Both the position numbers and the translations under genes were made by a program. Shown piece by piece: positions 43,121 through 53,290 of a DNA stretch of 64,000 nt. The stretch is from Nitrosomonadaceae bacterium (GTDB taxonomy: Bacteria; Pseudomonadota; Gammaproteobacteria; Burkholderiales; Nitrosomonadaceae). The first letter of the stretch is position 1. Each line of letters begins with the position of its first letter. Where the stretch lies: NCBI GenBank assembly GCA_002721545.1, contig PBKR01000032.1, positions 157,585 to 221,584 on the forward strand, given 5' to 3'. The notes under the pieces were generated by a model. That model was given only the letters and a program-made list of their open reading frames with translations. It searched no databases and had not been told where the DNA came from.

Positions 43121-43969
43121 ATGACTTTTGATTTAGCAATGCCTACAGCTAGTGGTAGCATTGAAGGTTATATCAGATCTGCTAATAGTTTTCCAATGCT
43201 TTCTCAGGAAGAGGAAATTAGACTAGCACGCCGTCTTAGAGACAAAGAAGATATAAATTCTGCGCGCCAATTAGTACTCTCCCATTTACGTGTCGTAGTT
43301 GCTGTTGCAAGAGGCTATAAAGGTTATGGTCTACCACAGGCTGACCTAATTCAAGAGGGAAATGTTGGTCTTATGAAAGCGGTCAAGAGATTTGATCCAG
43401 AACGTGGCATCCGACTTGTGTCATTTGCCATACACTGGATTAAAGCGGAGATCAATGAATTTATATTGCGAAATTGGCGCCTTGTGAAAATTGCAGCTAC
43501 AAAAGCGCAGCGTAAATTATTCTTTAATCTTCGTAGCTTGAAACAGAATCTTGATACTATGGGCCCAAACGAGGCTGATGCTATTGCAAAAAAATTGAGC
43601 GTTAAGACTGAAGAAGTAATAGAAATGGAAACGCGTTTTAATGGACGCGATATTTCAGTTGAACCAATTTCTCAAGATAGTGATGAAGCTTGCTACAATC
43701 CTATTGCCTACCTTACAGATGGCAGTGAGCCGTCACAAATATTAGAGGCACAAGAAAATAATCATCTAAATAATAAAAAGCTTAAACAAGCATTAGCTAA
43801 TTTAGATCCACGTAGTTGCCGAATTATAAAAGCCCGCTGGTTACGTGGGGAAAAAGCTGTGACACTTCAGAAGCTTGCTGAAGAATTAGGGGTATCTGCT
43901 GAACGCATCCGACAAATAGAAGTTAAAGCACTTCAAAAGATGCGCGTGATGATGGAGCCCAACTTATAA
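43121..43969 (+). CDS. rpoH: RNA polymerase heat-shock sigma factor RpoH
   Basis: RpoH (sigma32) directs heat-shock transcription. The 282-residue protein has the RpoH box QRKLFFNLR (130-138), region 2 with DLIQEGNVGLMKAVKRFDP, and region 4 with LAEELGVSAERIRQIE. The start is preceded by AAGGAG six bases upstream, and a TATAAT lies at 43101-43106. It follows ftsX by 119 bp, as in many proteobacteria. Confidence 0.96.
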   Translation: MTFDLAMPTASGSIEGYIRSANSFPMLSQEEEIRLARRLRDKEDINSARQLVLSHLRVVVAVARGYKGYGLPQADLIQEGNVGLMKAVKRFDPERGIRLVSFAIHWIKAEINEFILRNWRLVKIAATKAQRKLFFNLRSLKQNLDTMGPNEADAIAKKLSVKTEEVIEMETRFNGRDISVEPISQDSDEACYNPIAYLTDGSEPSQILEAQENNHLNNKKLKQALANLDPRSCRIIKARWLRGEKAVTLQKLAEELGVSAERIRQIEVKALQKMRVMMEPNL

Positions 43970-44034
43970 AAATATTACTTAAATTTACAGCTCTCTATAA
44001 AAAATTTAATAGCTAATGAACAGAATTTAAATAA

Positions 44035-44289
44035 TTAGCTCTGATTCTGTTTATTCTTTTCCCATTGTTCTGGCGTCAGTGTTTTTATAGATAATGCATG
44101 AATCTCATGCGCCATTTTTTCCCCTAGAGCACGATAAACTAGCTTATGCTGTTCTACCATGTTCTTATCTCGAAATTCAATACTGACAATAATTGCATTA
44201 AAATGCTGGCCATCATCACCTTCTACATGAATAAATTCACATTGTAAGGCATTCTCAATATGTATCTTTATGCTTTCTGATGTAACCAT
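44035..44289 (-). CDS. ibaG: BolA/IbaG-family protein
   Basis: BolA-like proteins bind glutaredoxins and iron-sulfur clusters. I choose ATG 44289 (84 residues) because AGAGAGG lies just upstream; a longer frame to 44343 adds 18 basic residues not typical of the family. The conserved core is HFNAIIVSIEFRDKNMVEQHKLVYRAL, ending in MAHEIHALSIKTLTPEQW. In related genomes murA comes next; here there is rpoH on the other strand instead. Confidence 0.9.
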   Translation of the reverse strand: MVTSESIKIHIENALQCEFIHVEGDDGQHFNAIIVSIEFRDKNMVEQHKLVYRALGEKMAHEIHALSIKTLTPEQWEKNKQNQS

Positions 44290-44354
44290 TCTGAACCTCT
44301 CTAATTTAGAAAAAATTTTATTTTTTGCCTTATCTTTATTCAAAAAATAATACT

Positions 44355-45110
44355 TTATTGACGAAGCTTGTACCCTACTCTAAGCATATGCAATGTTATC
44401 AATGATACTGCTAAAAAAGAGATTACTACAATCATAAGACTAAAATAGGGTGATATATCTGAAACACCAAAAAATCCGTAGCGAAAACCATCGATCACAT
44501 AGAAAAAAGGGTTAAAGCGTGAAACGTTTTCCCAAAAAGGTGGCAGCGAATGAATTGTATAAAATACTCCTGACAAAAAAGTCAGTGGCAAGATAACAAA
44601 ATTCTGAAATGCAGCAAGCTGATCAAATTTTTCTGCCCAAATAGCAGCAATAATACCTAAGGCCCCCAGAAACCCGTTACCTATTAAGGCAAAAACAAAA
44701 ACCCAAAGAAGCGATTGTAGCGATATATCAAAGAAAATTAAAATTACCAAATAAATACCAATTCCTACTAAAAACCCACGAATTATAGATGCTAATACAT
44801 AAGCCACAAATATTTCCATATAAGATAATGGAGACAATAGAACAAAAACAATACTTCCAGATATCTTTGATTGAATTAAGCTGGATGATGAATTTGCAAA
44901 AGAATTTTGTAACATGGCCATCATAATCAGGCCTGGAATCAAAAAGGTTGTATATGTAATACCAGGATATGCCTGAATACGATCCTCCAGCATATGAGAG
45001 AAAATTAGCAAATAAATTAAAGTTGCCATCATTGGTGCAAATATGGACTGAAGGCCTACTTTAAAAAATCGTGACAGCTCCTTATGAAGAAGAGTATAGA
45101 ATCCACTCAT
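44355..45110 (-). CDS. ABC-2 type exporter permease
   Basis: This 251-residue inner-membrane protein has six helices and the ABC-2 signature near PLTFLSGVFYTIHSLP, followed by NPFFYVIDGFRYGF, like the YadH family. With the ATPase upstream (4-nt overlap) it forms a two-gene exporter of unknown substrate. The position next to mla genes is conserved in betaproteobacteria and hints at an envelope role. Confidence 0.9.
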   Translation of the reverse strand: MSGFYTLLHKELSRFFKVGLQSIFAPMMATLIYLLIFSHMLEDRIQAYPGITYTTFLIPGLIMMAMLQNSFANSSSSLIQSKISGSIVFVLLSPLSYMEIFVAYVLASIIRGFLVGIGIYLVILIFFDISLQSLLWVFVFALIGNGFLGALGIIAAIWAEKFDQLAAFQNFVILPLTFLSGVFYTIHSLPPFWENVSRFNPFFYVIDGFRYGFFGVSDISPYFSLMIVVISFLAVSLITLHMLRVGYKLRQ

Positions 45111-46024
45111 TCAAACCCCACATCATCTGCTTTATCCATAATTTGTACAAAAATGTTTTCAAGGTCTGGTTGTATTACCTCCATTTCTAATATCTTAATC
45201 TGCTCTACACGCAATGTCGCCAATACGCCCTCAATACTAGAATAACTATTTATTTTCAATATAAAGCAATTATCAGTATAATTTTCTACTAATGATTGCA
45301 GCTTAATTGGTAATATATCAGGAGATAAGCGTAGCCTTATCAAACAACCATTAGAAGTATTTATAAGATTTTTAGTACTATCAAGTGCTACAATTTTTCC
45401 TTGCTTTAGCATACCAATACGGCTACATAAAGCTTCCGCCTCATCTAGATAATGGGTAGTAAGTACAATGGTATGGCCATCATGGTTTAACTGTTTTATA
45501 AAATTCCACAGCGACTGACGTAATTCCACATCCACACCAGCAGTAGGCTCATCCAATATTATCACTGGTGGCTTATGTACTAATGCCTGTGCCACTAATA
45601 CACGACGCTTCATTCCGCCTGATAATGTGCGCATATTAGAGCTCTCTTTATCACTTAGGCCTAAATTATTAAGCACTTCATCTATCCAATTATCATTATT
45701 TCTTAAACCATAATAACCAGATTGAATAGAAAGCATTTCTCGTACAGTAAAAAATGGGTCAAAAACTAACTCTTGTGGTACTACCCCAACTATACGGCGA
45801 GCTTCACGATAATTTACTACTACATCATGGCCCAATATTCTTGCTATACCATTGCTAGGGAATATTAACCCTGCAAGCACATTGATTAACGTAGTCTTCC
45901 CAGCACCATTTGGACCTAATAAGGCAAAAAATTCCCCTTGTTCAATTTTAAGATTGATGTCTAATAGGGCATCTACTACCCCAAAGTGTTTGTATACCTT
46001 ATTTACTTCAATTGCTGGGGTCAT
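45107..46024 (-). CDS. ABC exporter ATP-binding protein
   Basis: The 305-residue YadG-like ATPase has Walker A GPNGAGKTT (about 36-44), signature LSGGMKRR, Walker B VIILDEPTAGVD and H-loop TTHYLDEAE. The ~80-residue C-terminal extension (about 220-305) is typical of drug or polysaccharide exporter ATPases. It works with the overlapping permease gene. Confidence 0.92.
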   Translation of the reverse strand: MTPAIEVNKVYKHFGVVDALLDINLKIEQGEFFALLGPNGAGKTTLINVLAGLIFPSNGIARILGHDVVVNYREARRIVGVVPQELVFDPFFTVREMLSIQSGYYGLRNNDNWIDEVLNNLGLSDKESSNMRTLSGGMKRRVLVAQALVHKPPVIILDEPTAGVDVELRQSLWNFIKQLNHDGHTIVLTTHYLDEAEALCSRIGMLKQGKIVALDSTKNLINTSNGCLIRLRLSPDILPIKLQSLVENYTDNCFILKINSYSSIEGVLATLRVEQIKILEMEVIQPDLENIFVQIMDKADDVGFE

Positions 46025-46146
46025 TGAGAAATTAAATTTTAAGAAATATTTACTATAGATTTAGCCATCAATTCTTACTATAGTAAAGGCAAGAATTTAG
46101 ATAAATAGAGGCACTATAAATATTTATTAATGGTGCCCATTAAGTA

Positions 46147-46434
46147 TTAATGTTGTACCAACGGAATTAATTCAGCAACACCATACAACTGGGAAAGATT
46201 TTTTAGGTTTTCTGGTATATTTGAAAAATATACCTGCTGATTATTTTTCTGCGCTCTTCTCTTCCACTCAAATAACATACTAACTGCAGATGAATCAATA
46301 TCTGTCACTTGAGCAAGATCAATAATTAAGTCATTTCGATCAAATAAACTAATTCCTTGCTCTAATATTTCTACTACGTTAATAATAGTTATAGGCCCTT
46401 GAACAATTATTTTGTCGTTATCACGTATAACCAT
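46147..46434 (-). CDS. mlaB: STAS-domain protein MlaB
   Basis: MlaB is the small cytosolic STAS subunit that stabilises the MlaFE transporter. The 95-residue protein has DLAQVTDIDSSAVSMLFEW, with the conserved Ser of the STAS loop. It is one base downstream of mlaC. The 122-bp gap to the ABC ATPase gene contains the palindrome TTACTATAGTAA (46075-46086). Confidence 0.9.
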   Translation of the reverse strand: MVIRDNDKIIVQGPITIINVVEILEQGISLFDRNDLIIDLAQVTDIDSSAVSMLFEWKRRAQKNNQQVYFSNIPENLKNLSQLYGVAELIPLVQH

Positions 46435-46435
46435 C

Positions 46436-47095
46436 TCACGCTTTCATGAACCGTATAACTAATGCTGCATTACTTTCTTTTAGTATAAGCTTACGATTTT
46501 TCTTATTAAGCGCTTTTATCAGCCCTTGCACTCCACCCGAACGAATTTTAGAATTAAATGAACCCCTGTAATTAATAACCAAGCTTATCCCTGCAACTGT
46601 TATATCATATACCTTCCAAGTATTATTATTTTTTTCCATACTGTAATCGATAGATATAGGCTGTCCATGCGATTGTATTACCTTGGTTTTTACCTTAACA
46701 CTATTTTTTCCAACCAAATCTGTAACCGGAGATACCTTTATAATATGATCACTATAAACAGCTAGCGCTTTATAGTAAGTTCGCACAAGTAACGTACGGA
46801 ATTCTTTTTCCAGCTCCTTTCTCTGCTGTGGGGAAGCTTTACGCCAATTCTTACCCATAGCAAGCCTCGTCATACGGGTAAAATTAAAATGTGGCAAAAT
46901 TTTTGATTTTACTAAATTAAGAATTTTTACTTTATCACCAGACTGGATATCCTTATCTTTCCTGATAATTTCAAGAACCTCTTGAGCTGTTTCTTCTACC
47001 AAAGTATCTGGCCTATTTTCAGCAGCCCCTACGACCGGTACTAATAACAACACAGATAACAACACTACAATAATACTAAAATTCTCTTTTCTCAT
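46436..47095 (-). CDS. mlaC: Periplasmic phospholipid-binding protein MlaC
   Basis: MlaC shuttles phospholipids across the periplasm. The 219-residue protein has a signal peptide (about 1-24) and the Tol-Tol-Ttg2 domain with FNFTRMTRLAMGKNWRKA and the RTYYKALAVYSDHI stretch. A basic C-terminal extension (about 190-219) is longer than in E. coli. It follows mlaD by 63 bp. Confidence 0.92.
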   Translation of the reverse strand: MRKENFSIIVVLLSVLLLVPVVGAAENRPDTLVEETAQEVLEIIRKDKDIQSGDKVKILNLVKSKILPHFNFTRMTRLAMGKNWRKASPQQRKELEKEFRTLLVRTYYKALAVYSDHIIKVSPVTDLVGKNSVKVKTKVIQSHGQPISIDYSMEKNNNTWKVYDITVAGISLVINYRGSFNSKIRSGGVQGLIKALNKKNRKLILKESNAALVIRFMKA

Positions 47096-47158
47096 GATTT
47101 TTCTCTTTATTATTCTAAATAATTTAGGGCTTAATCTGGTACATTAAGATAACTAAAC

Positions 47159-47641
47159 TTAAAACTCACTACTACCTACTTTATCCTCTTCTGAGGCCTT
47201 ATCAAATAAAAATTGGCCAATCATTTCTTCCAGTACAAGAGCTGAGTTAGTTTTCATAATTTTATCACCATTTTGAAGCATATTTTCATCTCCCCCTGCA
47301 GCCAAACCTACATATTGCGCTCCAAGTAAGCCAGATGTAAGAATGCTAGCAAAAGTATCCTTGGGAAATTGATATCGGTCATCTATATTCATAGTTACTG
47401 CAGCATCAAATGTTTCGACACTAAATTGAATATCCATTACACGCCCAACTACTACACCAGCACTTTTTACAGGTGCCCTAATTTTCAAACCACCAATATT
47501 CTCAAAATTTCCAGTTATGGTATAGCTCTTATCCTCACTATAAGTGCCCAAATTTCCCACCTGTAAGGCTAATATTAATAATGCGCCAATCCCTGCAATA
47601 ACAAATAGACCTACCCATAAATCCATTTTTGCTCGCTGCAT
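47159..47641 (-). CDS. mlaD: MCE-domain protein MlaD
   Basis: MlaD forms the hexameric MCE ring that passes lipids between MlaFE and MlaC. The 160-residue protein has one N-terminal membrane helix (about 8-27) and the MCE domain with GLKIRAPVKSAGVVVGRV and SGLLGAQYVGL. The start overlaps the mlaE stop by one base. In many betaproteobacteria mlaA (vacJ) follows mlaD, but not here. Confidence 0.95.
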   Translation of the reverse strand: MQRAKMDLWVGLFVIAGIGALLILALQVGNLGTYSEDKSYTITGNFENIGGLKIRAPVKSAGVVVGRVMDIQFSVETFDAAVTMNIDDRYQFPKDTFASILTSGLLGAQYVGLAAGGDENMLQNGDKIMKTNSALVLEEMIGQFLFDKASEEDKVGSSEF

Positions 47642-48438
47642 TAGCTGACTCCTCTAAACATAAATGAGGTCAAAACAAAATCTAAACCTAAAATTACAAG
47701 CGCCGAAGTTACTACAGTACGAGTAGTTGCACCAGAGACTCCTTCCGCTGTAGGTGGTGCATTATAGCCTTCAAAAACAGCAATTGCTGTAATAGCCACA
47801 CCAAATACGCAAGTTTTAATAATGCCGTTGACAATATCAAACCTAAAATCTACTACACTCTGCATTTGTGACCAGAAAGAACCTTCATCTACACCAATGA
47901 GTATTACTGCTACTAAATATCCACCAAATACTCCTATTGCAGAAAACATCGCGGCCAAAAGTGGCATCGAAATTACACCAGCCCAAAACCGTGGTGCCAC
48001 AACCCGAGAGATTGGATCTACAGCCATCATACCCATAGCCTCCAATTGCTCTGTTGCTTTCATTAAACCAATTTCAGCTGTAATAGCAGAACCAGCACGA
48101 CTAGCAAACAACAATCCAGCTACTACCGGCCCTAGCTCACGAACCAATGATAAAGCCACTAATGTCCCTACTGCAGTTTCTGCCCCAAATTTCTGTAAGG
48201 TCTCATATCCTTGTAAACCAAGAACCATCCCAACAAACAGCCCAGACACTAATATTATGACCATTGTTAGTACACCAGTGAAATATAATTCTCGGGCAAT
48301 CAAACCAAAACGCCGTATACTGGTACCCGATTTTAACAATATCAAACAAAAAAACCGGGCAGCATAACCTAGCTGCCATACACTATCGATCACTCGATGA
48401 CCAACATTTTGGATACCAATTACAATACGCCTAGGCAA
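47641..48438 (-). CDS. mlaE: Phospholipid ABC transporter permease MlaE
   Basis: MlaE is the membrane permease of the Mla system. The 265-residue protein has five to six helices and the strongly conserved VRELGPVVAGLLFASRAGS followed by AEIGLMKATEQLEAM. It overlaps mlaF by 8 nt. Confidence 0.96.
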   Translation of the reverse strand: MPRRIVIGIQNVGHRVIDSVWQLGYAARFFCLILLKSGTSIRRFGLIARELYFTGVLTMVIILVSGLFVGMVLGLQGYETLQKFGAETAVGTLVALSLVRELGPVVAGLLFASRAGSAITAEIGLMKATEQLEAMGMMAVDPISRVVAPRFWAGVISMPLLAAMFSAIGVFGGYLVAVILIGVDEGSFWSQMQSVVDFRFDIVNGIIKTCVFGVAITAIAVFEGYNAPPTAEGVSGATTRTVVTSALVILGLDFVLTSFMFRGVS

Positions 48439-49243
48439 GATTATTCTCCAAATTTAAATCTACCTCATATTTTTCTGAAGGATAATTAAATGGAACTGGG
48501 CCATCTACTGTACTATGAATAAATTGATGTACAAAAGGTGACGTCGCATCTTTAATTTCTTCCGGTGTGCCATGTGCAGCTATTACTCCCTCAGAAATAA
48601 AATAAACATAATCCACGATTTTTAATGATTCATGCACATCATGTGTTACCAAAATTGATGTCATTCCTAATGCATCTGTAAGACGCCTAATTAAATTACC
48701 AATAACACTTAAAGAAATAGGGTCCAATCCTGTGAATGGCTCATCATACATTACGAGCATTGGATCAAGTGCAATCGAACGAGCCAAAGCTACCCGTCTA
48801 GCCATACCCCCTGAAAGTTCTACCGGCATTAAATTATGCGCACCACGTAAGCCAACCGCATGTAGCTTCATAAGTACAAGATCGCGAATTACAGATTCAG
48901 GTAGATTTGTATGCTCTCTTATTTGGAATGCAACATTATCAAATACTGATAAATCAGTAAATAATGCGCCAAACTGAAATAACATACTCATTTTTCTACG
49001 AAGAGAAAATAAATTATCTCTACTTAATTCATGTACCTTTTGGTTATCAATTTTAATGTAGCCTGAAGAAGGAGCTACTACACCCCCAATCAAGCGCAAC
49101 AGAGTAGTCTTTCCACAACCACTGCCACCCATAATAGCTACAACCTTACCACGTGGCATGGTCATATTTATTCCTTTAAGAATAGCGCGTTCATCATAAG
49201 AAAAGCTTAAGTCTTTGATTTCTACTAAGGGTGTGGTTGTCAT
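48431..49243 (-). CDS. mlaF: Phospholipid ABC transporter ATPase MlaF
   Basis: MlaF energises lipid transport. I start at ATG 49243 (270 residues); an in-frame TTG at 49264 adds seven residues. It shows Walker A GGSGCGKTT, the MlaF-type signature LSGGMARR, Walker B LVMYDEPFTGLD and H-loop VTHDV. It heads the mlaFEDCB operon. Confidence 0.95.
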   Translation of the reverse strand: MTTTPLVEIKDLSFSYDERAILKGINMTMPRGKVVAIMGGSGCGKTTLLRLIGGVVAPSSGYIKIDNQKVHELSRDNLFSLRRKMSMLFQFGALFTDLSVFDNVAFQIREHTNLPESVIRDLVLMKLHAVGLRGAHNLMPVELSGGMARRVALARSIALDPMLVMYDEPFTGLDPISLSVIGNLIRRLTDALGMTSILVTHDVHESLKIVDYVYFISEGVIAAHGTPEEIKDATSPFVHQFIHSTVDGPVPFNYPSEKYEVDLNLENNLA

Positions 49244-49404
49244 GATACTGTTAAGGGCAGTCAATACTTTACATAATAAGCTTTGTAACTAGTTCTACTA
49301 TCTATGAAAAATTGACTAATAAAATAATTAATAAATTTATTATATGTATTACTCTCAGATAAAATACTTGTATCTTAATACTGAATAAACATTGTACTAG
49401 GGGA

Positions 49405-50175
49405 CTACTGGTAAAGCAAAATCAAACGGTATCCAACTGCATTTAAATCTCCACTATCAATTACTAATGCCACTTTAATTTCTGTATTAGCCTCAATAAT
49501 ATAAGAAGAGTTGCTGTTTTCTTTAAAATATTCATCAGGAGTAAATACACGGCTAGCAAGGGCCCGATCTCGAATATCTGTGAGAGTAAGCTCAAGCGAA
49601 GGAAGCTGCTGAGGAAAAGCTGCTTGATTTCGAATTATTGCTACAAGTGTAGCATTGCCTTGTTGTTGTGTTTTCCCCTTCTGCATGTCAGTTGATTCAA
49701 TACTCAATAAATTTATTTGCTGTGGTATTGGTATTTTACAATTTAAAATCTTACAATATTGCGTTAGATAGGGTCGAATAGAAGGTATAGAAATAGAAAG
49801 TTCTGTACGAGACAAATAAGCTACCTGCCCAACCAAAATAAGTAAGAGAAATATATTAATAAATCCCCATATACGCGAAGGTCTTGGCGAATTAATAGCG
49901 TCAAAGGTATAAGGCCTAAATTCTTCTGTTTTAATTGAATCTGATGTATCTTCTGACAAGGTCTCTTTTTGAATAACTTCTTTTACTTCCTCACTACTAA
50001 TTGGCAAGTCTAAAAGTTTATTAACATCTTTTTCTTGTAGTGTGGCCAGGTCAGCATAGCCATTAAAAATTTGAAGACACTGCCCACAACGAACGATCCC
50101 CTCCTGCATTTGTAAATGCTGCGGGGTTACTTTAAAAACCAAGGTGCAATTAGGACAGCGAGTTACTAATGCCAT
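49405..50175 (-). CDS. Zinc-ribbon membrane protein (DUF3426 / MJ0042-type finger)
   Basis: The 256-residue protein starts with a zinc ribbon, CPNC (7, 10) and CGQC (30, 33), then a polar linker, one membrane helix (about 106-124) and a periplasmic DUF3426 domain with TLTDIRDRALASRVFTPDEYF. The family lies next to prmA in betaproteobacteria. The function is unknown; a membrane-anchored regulator role is only a guess. It is 19 nt downstream of prmA. Confidence 0.9.
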   Translation of the reverse strand: MALVTRCPNCTLVFKVTPQHLQMQEGIVRCGQCLQIFNGYADLATLQEKDVNKLLDLPISSEEVKEVIQKETLSEDTSDSIKTEEFRPYTFDAINSPRPSRIWGFINIFLLLILVGQVAYLSRTELSISIPSIRPYLTQYCKILNCKIPIPQQINLLSIESTDMQKGKTQQQGNATLVAIIRNQAAFPQQLPSLELTLTDIRDRALASRVFTPDEYFKENSNSSYIIEANTEIKVALVIDSGDLNAVGYRLILLYQ

Positions 50176-50194
50176 TTTTTAATATTCCAATTTC

Positions 50195-51112
50195 TTATTT
50201 TCTTATCCCCACCAATAATGACCATCCATGCTGCTCCCATACAGGATATATTTTGAACCATTTCTTATATGTTTCTGCAACTTCGTTCACTTGTTCCGCC
50301 AGTATGCCAGAAAGTACAAGACGCCCATTATTATTACTTGCTTGTGCCAATAAAGGGGCAAGCATAATTAAAGGGTTAGCAAGTATATTTGCAACAATGA
50401 CATCTGCCCACCTATCCATTACCTGATCTGATTTAACCAAGTAATCAGCTAAATAAAATTTGACCTTATTATTGTCACATTGATTATTTACTGCATTCTC
50501 AGTACTGATCTCAACTGCTCTAGGGTCTATATCAACCCCTACCACACAACTTGCCCCCAGCTTTAATGCGGCAATAGATAGTATTCCGGAGCCACAGCCA
50601 TAATCTAAAACTTGTTCATCGCCTTGTAAATTTTTATCAAGCCATTCTAGGCATAATTTAGTGGTCGGATGACTACCAGTACCAAAAGCCAAGCCTGGAT
50701 CAAGTATAAGATTAATAGCTTTAGAATCAGGTATTTGATGCCAACTAGGCACAACCCACAAATTAGAGGATATTTTAATAGGGTCAAATTGTGACTGAGT
50801 AAGGTGGACCCAGTCTTGATTCTCAATTTTTTTAACTCTATAAACAGGTAAGCAAGTCAATTGAGCATTTTTTGCTAATTCTTGGACAATTCCCGTTACA
50901 TCTACAGCCCTCTCAAAAAGCGCAGTTATTTCTATATTAGACCAGATAGGTTTTGACCAATCACTAAATTGTCCGAATAATGATTCCTCGTACTGCGTTC
51001 CAGTAGCAGCATCGTGAGTATCAACTGACAGTGCGCCATACTCAATTAATAAATTATTAAATAATTCCGTATCGGCAGCGTTAATTTCAATGATAATTGC
51101 TTTCCAATACAT
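50195..51112 (-). CDS. prmA: Ribosomal protein L11 methyltransferase PrmA
   Basis: PrmA trimethylates lysines and the N-terminus of L11. The 305-residue protein has LDPGLAFGTGSHPTTKLCLE, the SAM motif LDYGCGSGILSIAALKLGA and VVANILANPL. It follows accC by 116 bp, the standard accBC-prmA order. Confidence 0.96.
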   Translation of the reverse strand: MYWKAIIIEINAADTELFNNLLIEYGALSVDTHDAATGTQYEESLFGQFSDWSKPIWSNIEITALFERAVDVTGIVQELAKNAQLTCLPVYRVKKIENQDWVHLTQSQFDPIKISSNLWVVPSWHQIPDSKAINLILDPGLAFGTGSHPTTKLCLEWLDKNLQGDEQVLDYGCGSGILSIAALKLGASCVVGVDIDPRAVEISTENAVNNQCDNNKVKFYLADYLVKSDQVMDRWADVIVANILANPLIMLAPLLAQASNNNGRLVLSGILAEQVNEVAETYKKWFKIYPVWEQHGWSLLVGIRK

Positions 51113-51228
51113 ATTAAAATATAAGCAAACTTAGGTTAACCAAACCATACTTATTTAACATATGTATTAGTATATTTATTATGTATACGACCAAAACCTA
51201 GGAGGCTTATTATAACTACAATAAATTT

Positions 51229-52584
51229 TTACCCTTGCTTCTTATGTTGAGCTAGTAATTGTTCTAAATAATGAATAGTAGCACCGCCACGCAAAAATGC
51301 TCCATCATGCAATAAATCGAGATGTAATGGAATATTAGTATTTATCCCTTCAACTACCATTTCAGATAATGCAATACGCATACGCGCTATCGCTTTATCA
51401 CGATTATCACCAAATGCAATCACTTTACCTATTAAAGAATCATAGTGAGGTGGCACCGTATAATTATGATAAACATGAGAGTCAACCCTTATACCCGGTC
51501 CGCCTGGTGCATGATACCGAGTAATTCTACCTGCAGATGGAATAAGATTATAAGGGTCTTCAGCATTAATTCTACACTCTATCGCATGTCCTTTTGGTAC
51601 GACATCTTTCTGCCTGATACTTAATTTCTCGCCAGCTGCAACACGAATTTGTTGTTGTACTAAATCAATTCCAGTAACTGCTTCAGTAATAGGATGCTCT
51701 ACCTGAAGACGCGTATTCATTTCAATGAAATAATACTCCTTATTTTCATACAAGAATTCAAATGTGCCCACACCACGATACCCAATACGACGACAAGCAT
51801 CAGCACAGCGAGAACCTATTTTATCTCTAGTTCTTGGATGTAAGTCAGGAGCTGGCGCTTCTTCAATAATTTTCTGATTACGCCGCTGTACTGAACAATC
51901 CCTTTCTCCTAAATAGATAGCATTTTTATGCTCATCAACTAAAACTTGGAACTCAATATGCCTCGGATTCTCCATAAATTTCTCTGCATATAACATTGGA
52001 TTACCAAAAGCAGCTTGTGCTTCATTTCGAGTCATAATAACTGCATTAGATAATGCTGCCTCCGTATGTACCACTCTCATGCCTCGCCCGCCCCCTCCAC
52101 CAGATGCTTTAATAATTACGGGATAACCAATAGCTCGAACTATTTCTTTTATTTCCTCTGGAGATTCTGGCAACGCGCCATCGGAACCAGGAACACAAGG
52201 CACTTTGGCTTCTCGCATCGCATTTTTAGCATTTACCTTATCTCCCATAAGGCGAATAGTTTCTGGACGAGGCCCAATAAAAACAAATCCACTTTTTTCT
52301 ACCCTCTCAGCAAAATCAGCATTCTCTGCAAGAAACCCATATCCAGGATGAATTGCTGCAGAATCTGTTACCTCTGCTGCACTTATAATTGCTGGAATAT
52401 TAAGATAGCTTAGAGTTGACGGTGCTGGCCCAATACAAACTGATTCATCAGCTAATTTTACATATTTTGCTTCAGCATCTGCTTCAGAATGAACCGCAAC
52501 TGTTTTAATGCCCATTTCCCGGCATGCACGCTGAATTCGCAAAGCAATCTCACCCCGGTTGGCTATAAGTATTTTTTCAAACAT
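51229..52584 (-). CDS. accC: Biotin carboxylase subunit of acetyl-CoA carboxylase
   Basis: AccC carboxylates the biotin of AccB using ATP and bicarbonate. The 451-residue protein has the N-terminal [13 protein letters not shown], the ATP-grasp glycine loop [12 protein letters not shown] and the biotin carboxylase motif [16 protein letters not shown]. Together with accB, 84 bp upstream, it forms the fatty-acid precursor operon. Confidence 0.97.
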   Translation of the reverse strand: MFEKILIANRGEIALRIQRACREMGIKTVAVHSEADAEAKYVKLADESVCIGPAPSTLSYLNIPAIISAAEVTDSAAIHPGYGFLAENADFAERVEKSGFVFIGPRPETIRLMGDKVNAKNAMREAKVPCVPGSDGALPESPEEIKEIVRAIGYPVIIKASGGGGGRGMRVVHTEAALSNAVIMTRNEAQAAFGNPMLYAEKFMENPRHIEFQVLVDEHKNAIYLGERDCSVQRRNQKIIEEAPAPDLHPRTRDKIGSRCADACRRIGYRGVGTFEFLYENKEYYFIEMNTRLQVEHPITEAVTGIDLVQQQIRVAAGEKLSIRQKDVVPKGHAIECRINAEDPYNLIPSAGRITRYHAPGGPGIRVDSHVYHNYTVPPHYDSLIGKVIAFGDNRDKAIARMRIALSEMVVEGINTNIPLHLDLLHDGAFLRGGATIHYLEQLLAQHKKQG

Positions 52585-52668
52585 ATCATCTAGGTAAATC
52601 TTATTCTGAATGACAAGGGTATAAATTATCCTTCTATCTAATAACCCTCAAGAAGAGATCAAATAAAA

Positions 52669-53124
52669 TTATTCAATAACAAATAGTGCCTCTCCAAATT
52701 CAACTGGCTGGCCATTCTCAATTAAAATGGCTTTAATAACCCCCTCTTTATCAGCTTCAATTTCGTTAAGAAGCTTCATTGCTTCAATAATACATAATGT
52801 ATCTCCTACTTTAACTGTTTGCCCCACCTCTACAAATGGATCGCTTCCAGGCGCAGATGTACGATAAAAAGTTCCAACCATAGGAGACTTAATCATATGG
52901 CCAGCTGGCAGACCTCCTTCAGTTTTATCAACAGAACCATCAGCTTCTAGTGCGGCTGATGGGGCCACAGCTGATGTTACAACTGTTGGCGCGGCAACTT
53001 GGGTCGGTACTACAACTCCGGATTTACTAATGCGAACCTTTTCTTCACCTTCTGTAATTTCTAATTCAGAGAGACTTGACCCCTCAACTAAATCAATTAA
53101 TTTTTTAAGCTTCCTTAAATCCAT
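52669..53124 (-). CDS. accB: Biotin carboxyl carrier protein of acetyl-CoA carboxylase
   Basis: AccB carries the biotin. The 151-residue protein has an N-terminal helix, an Ala/Pro/Val-rich linker (about 38-65) and a C-terminal biotinyl domain with EAMKLLNEI, Lys117 being the biotinylation site. The usual EAMKMMNEI is changed slightly (MM to LL), which should not prevent modification. aroQ is upstream on the same strand. Confidence 0.96.
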   Translation of the reverse strand: MDLRKLKKLIDLVEGSSLSELEITEGEEKVRISKSGVVVPTQVAAPTVVTSAVAPSAALEADGSVDKTEGGLPAGHMIKSPMVGTFYRTSAPGSDPFVEVGQTVKVGDTLCIIEAMKLLNEIEADKEGVIKAILIENGQPVEFGEALFVIE

Positions 53125-53290
53125 AATAGCCCTCCCAGGCCAGTATTTTATTTATGGTATTTGACTAAAATATGCCCTTATATTTTTAAGTGCTCTAAAA
53201 TTTGCAGTTTCTATAGCCTCTTCAAATTAGCCCTATTTTACTTTATGGATTCAATATTATTTAGCTTGCATAAAATATATAGAACCACAG

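Noticed and set aside
47822-48367. A 181-codon open frame on the plus strand opposite mlaE
   Set aside because: It lies wholly antisense to mlaE, whose motifs are perfect. The translation is low-complexity without any family likeness, as expected for a shadow frame.
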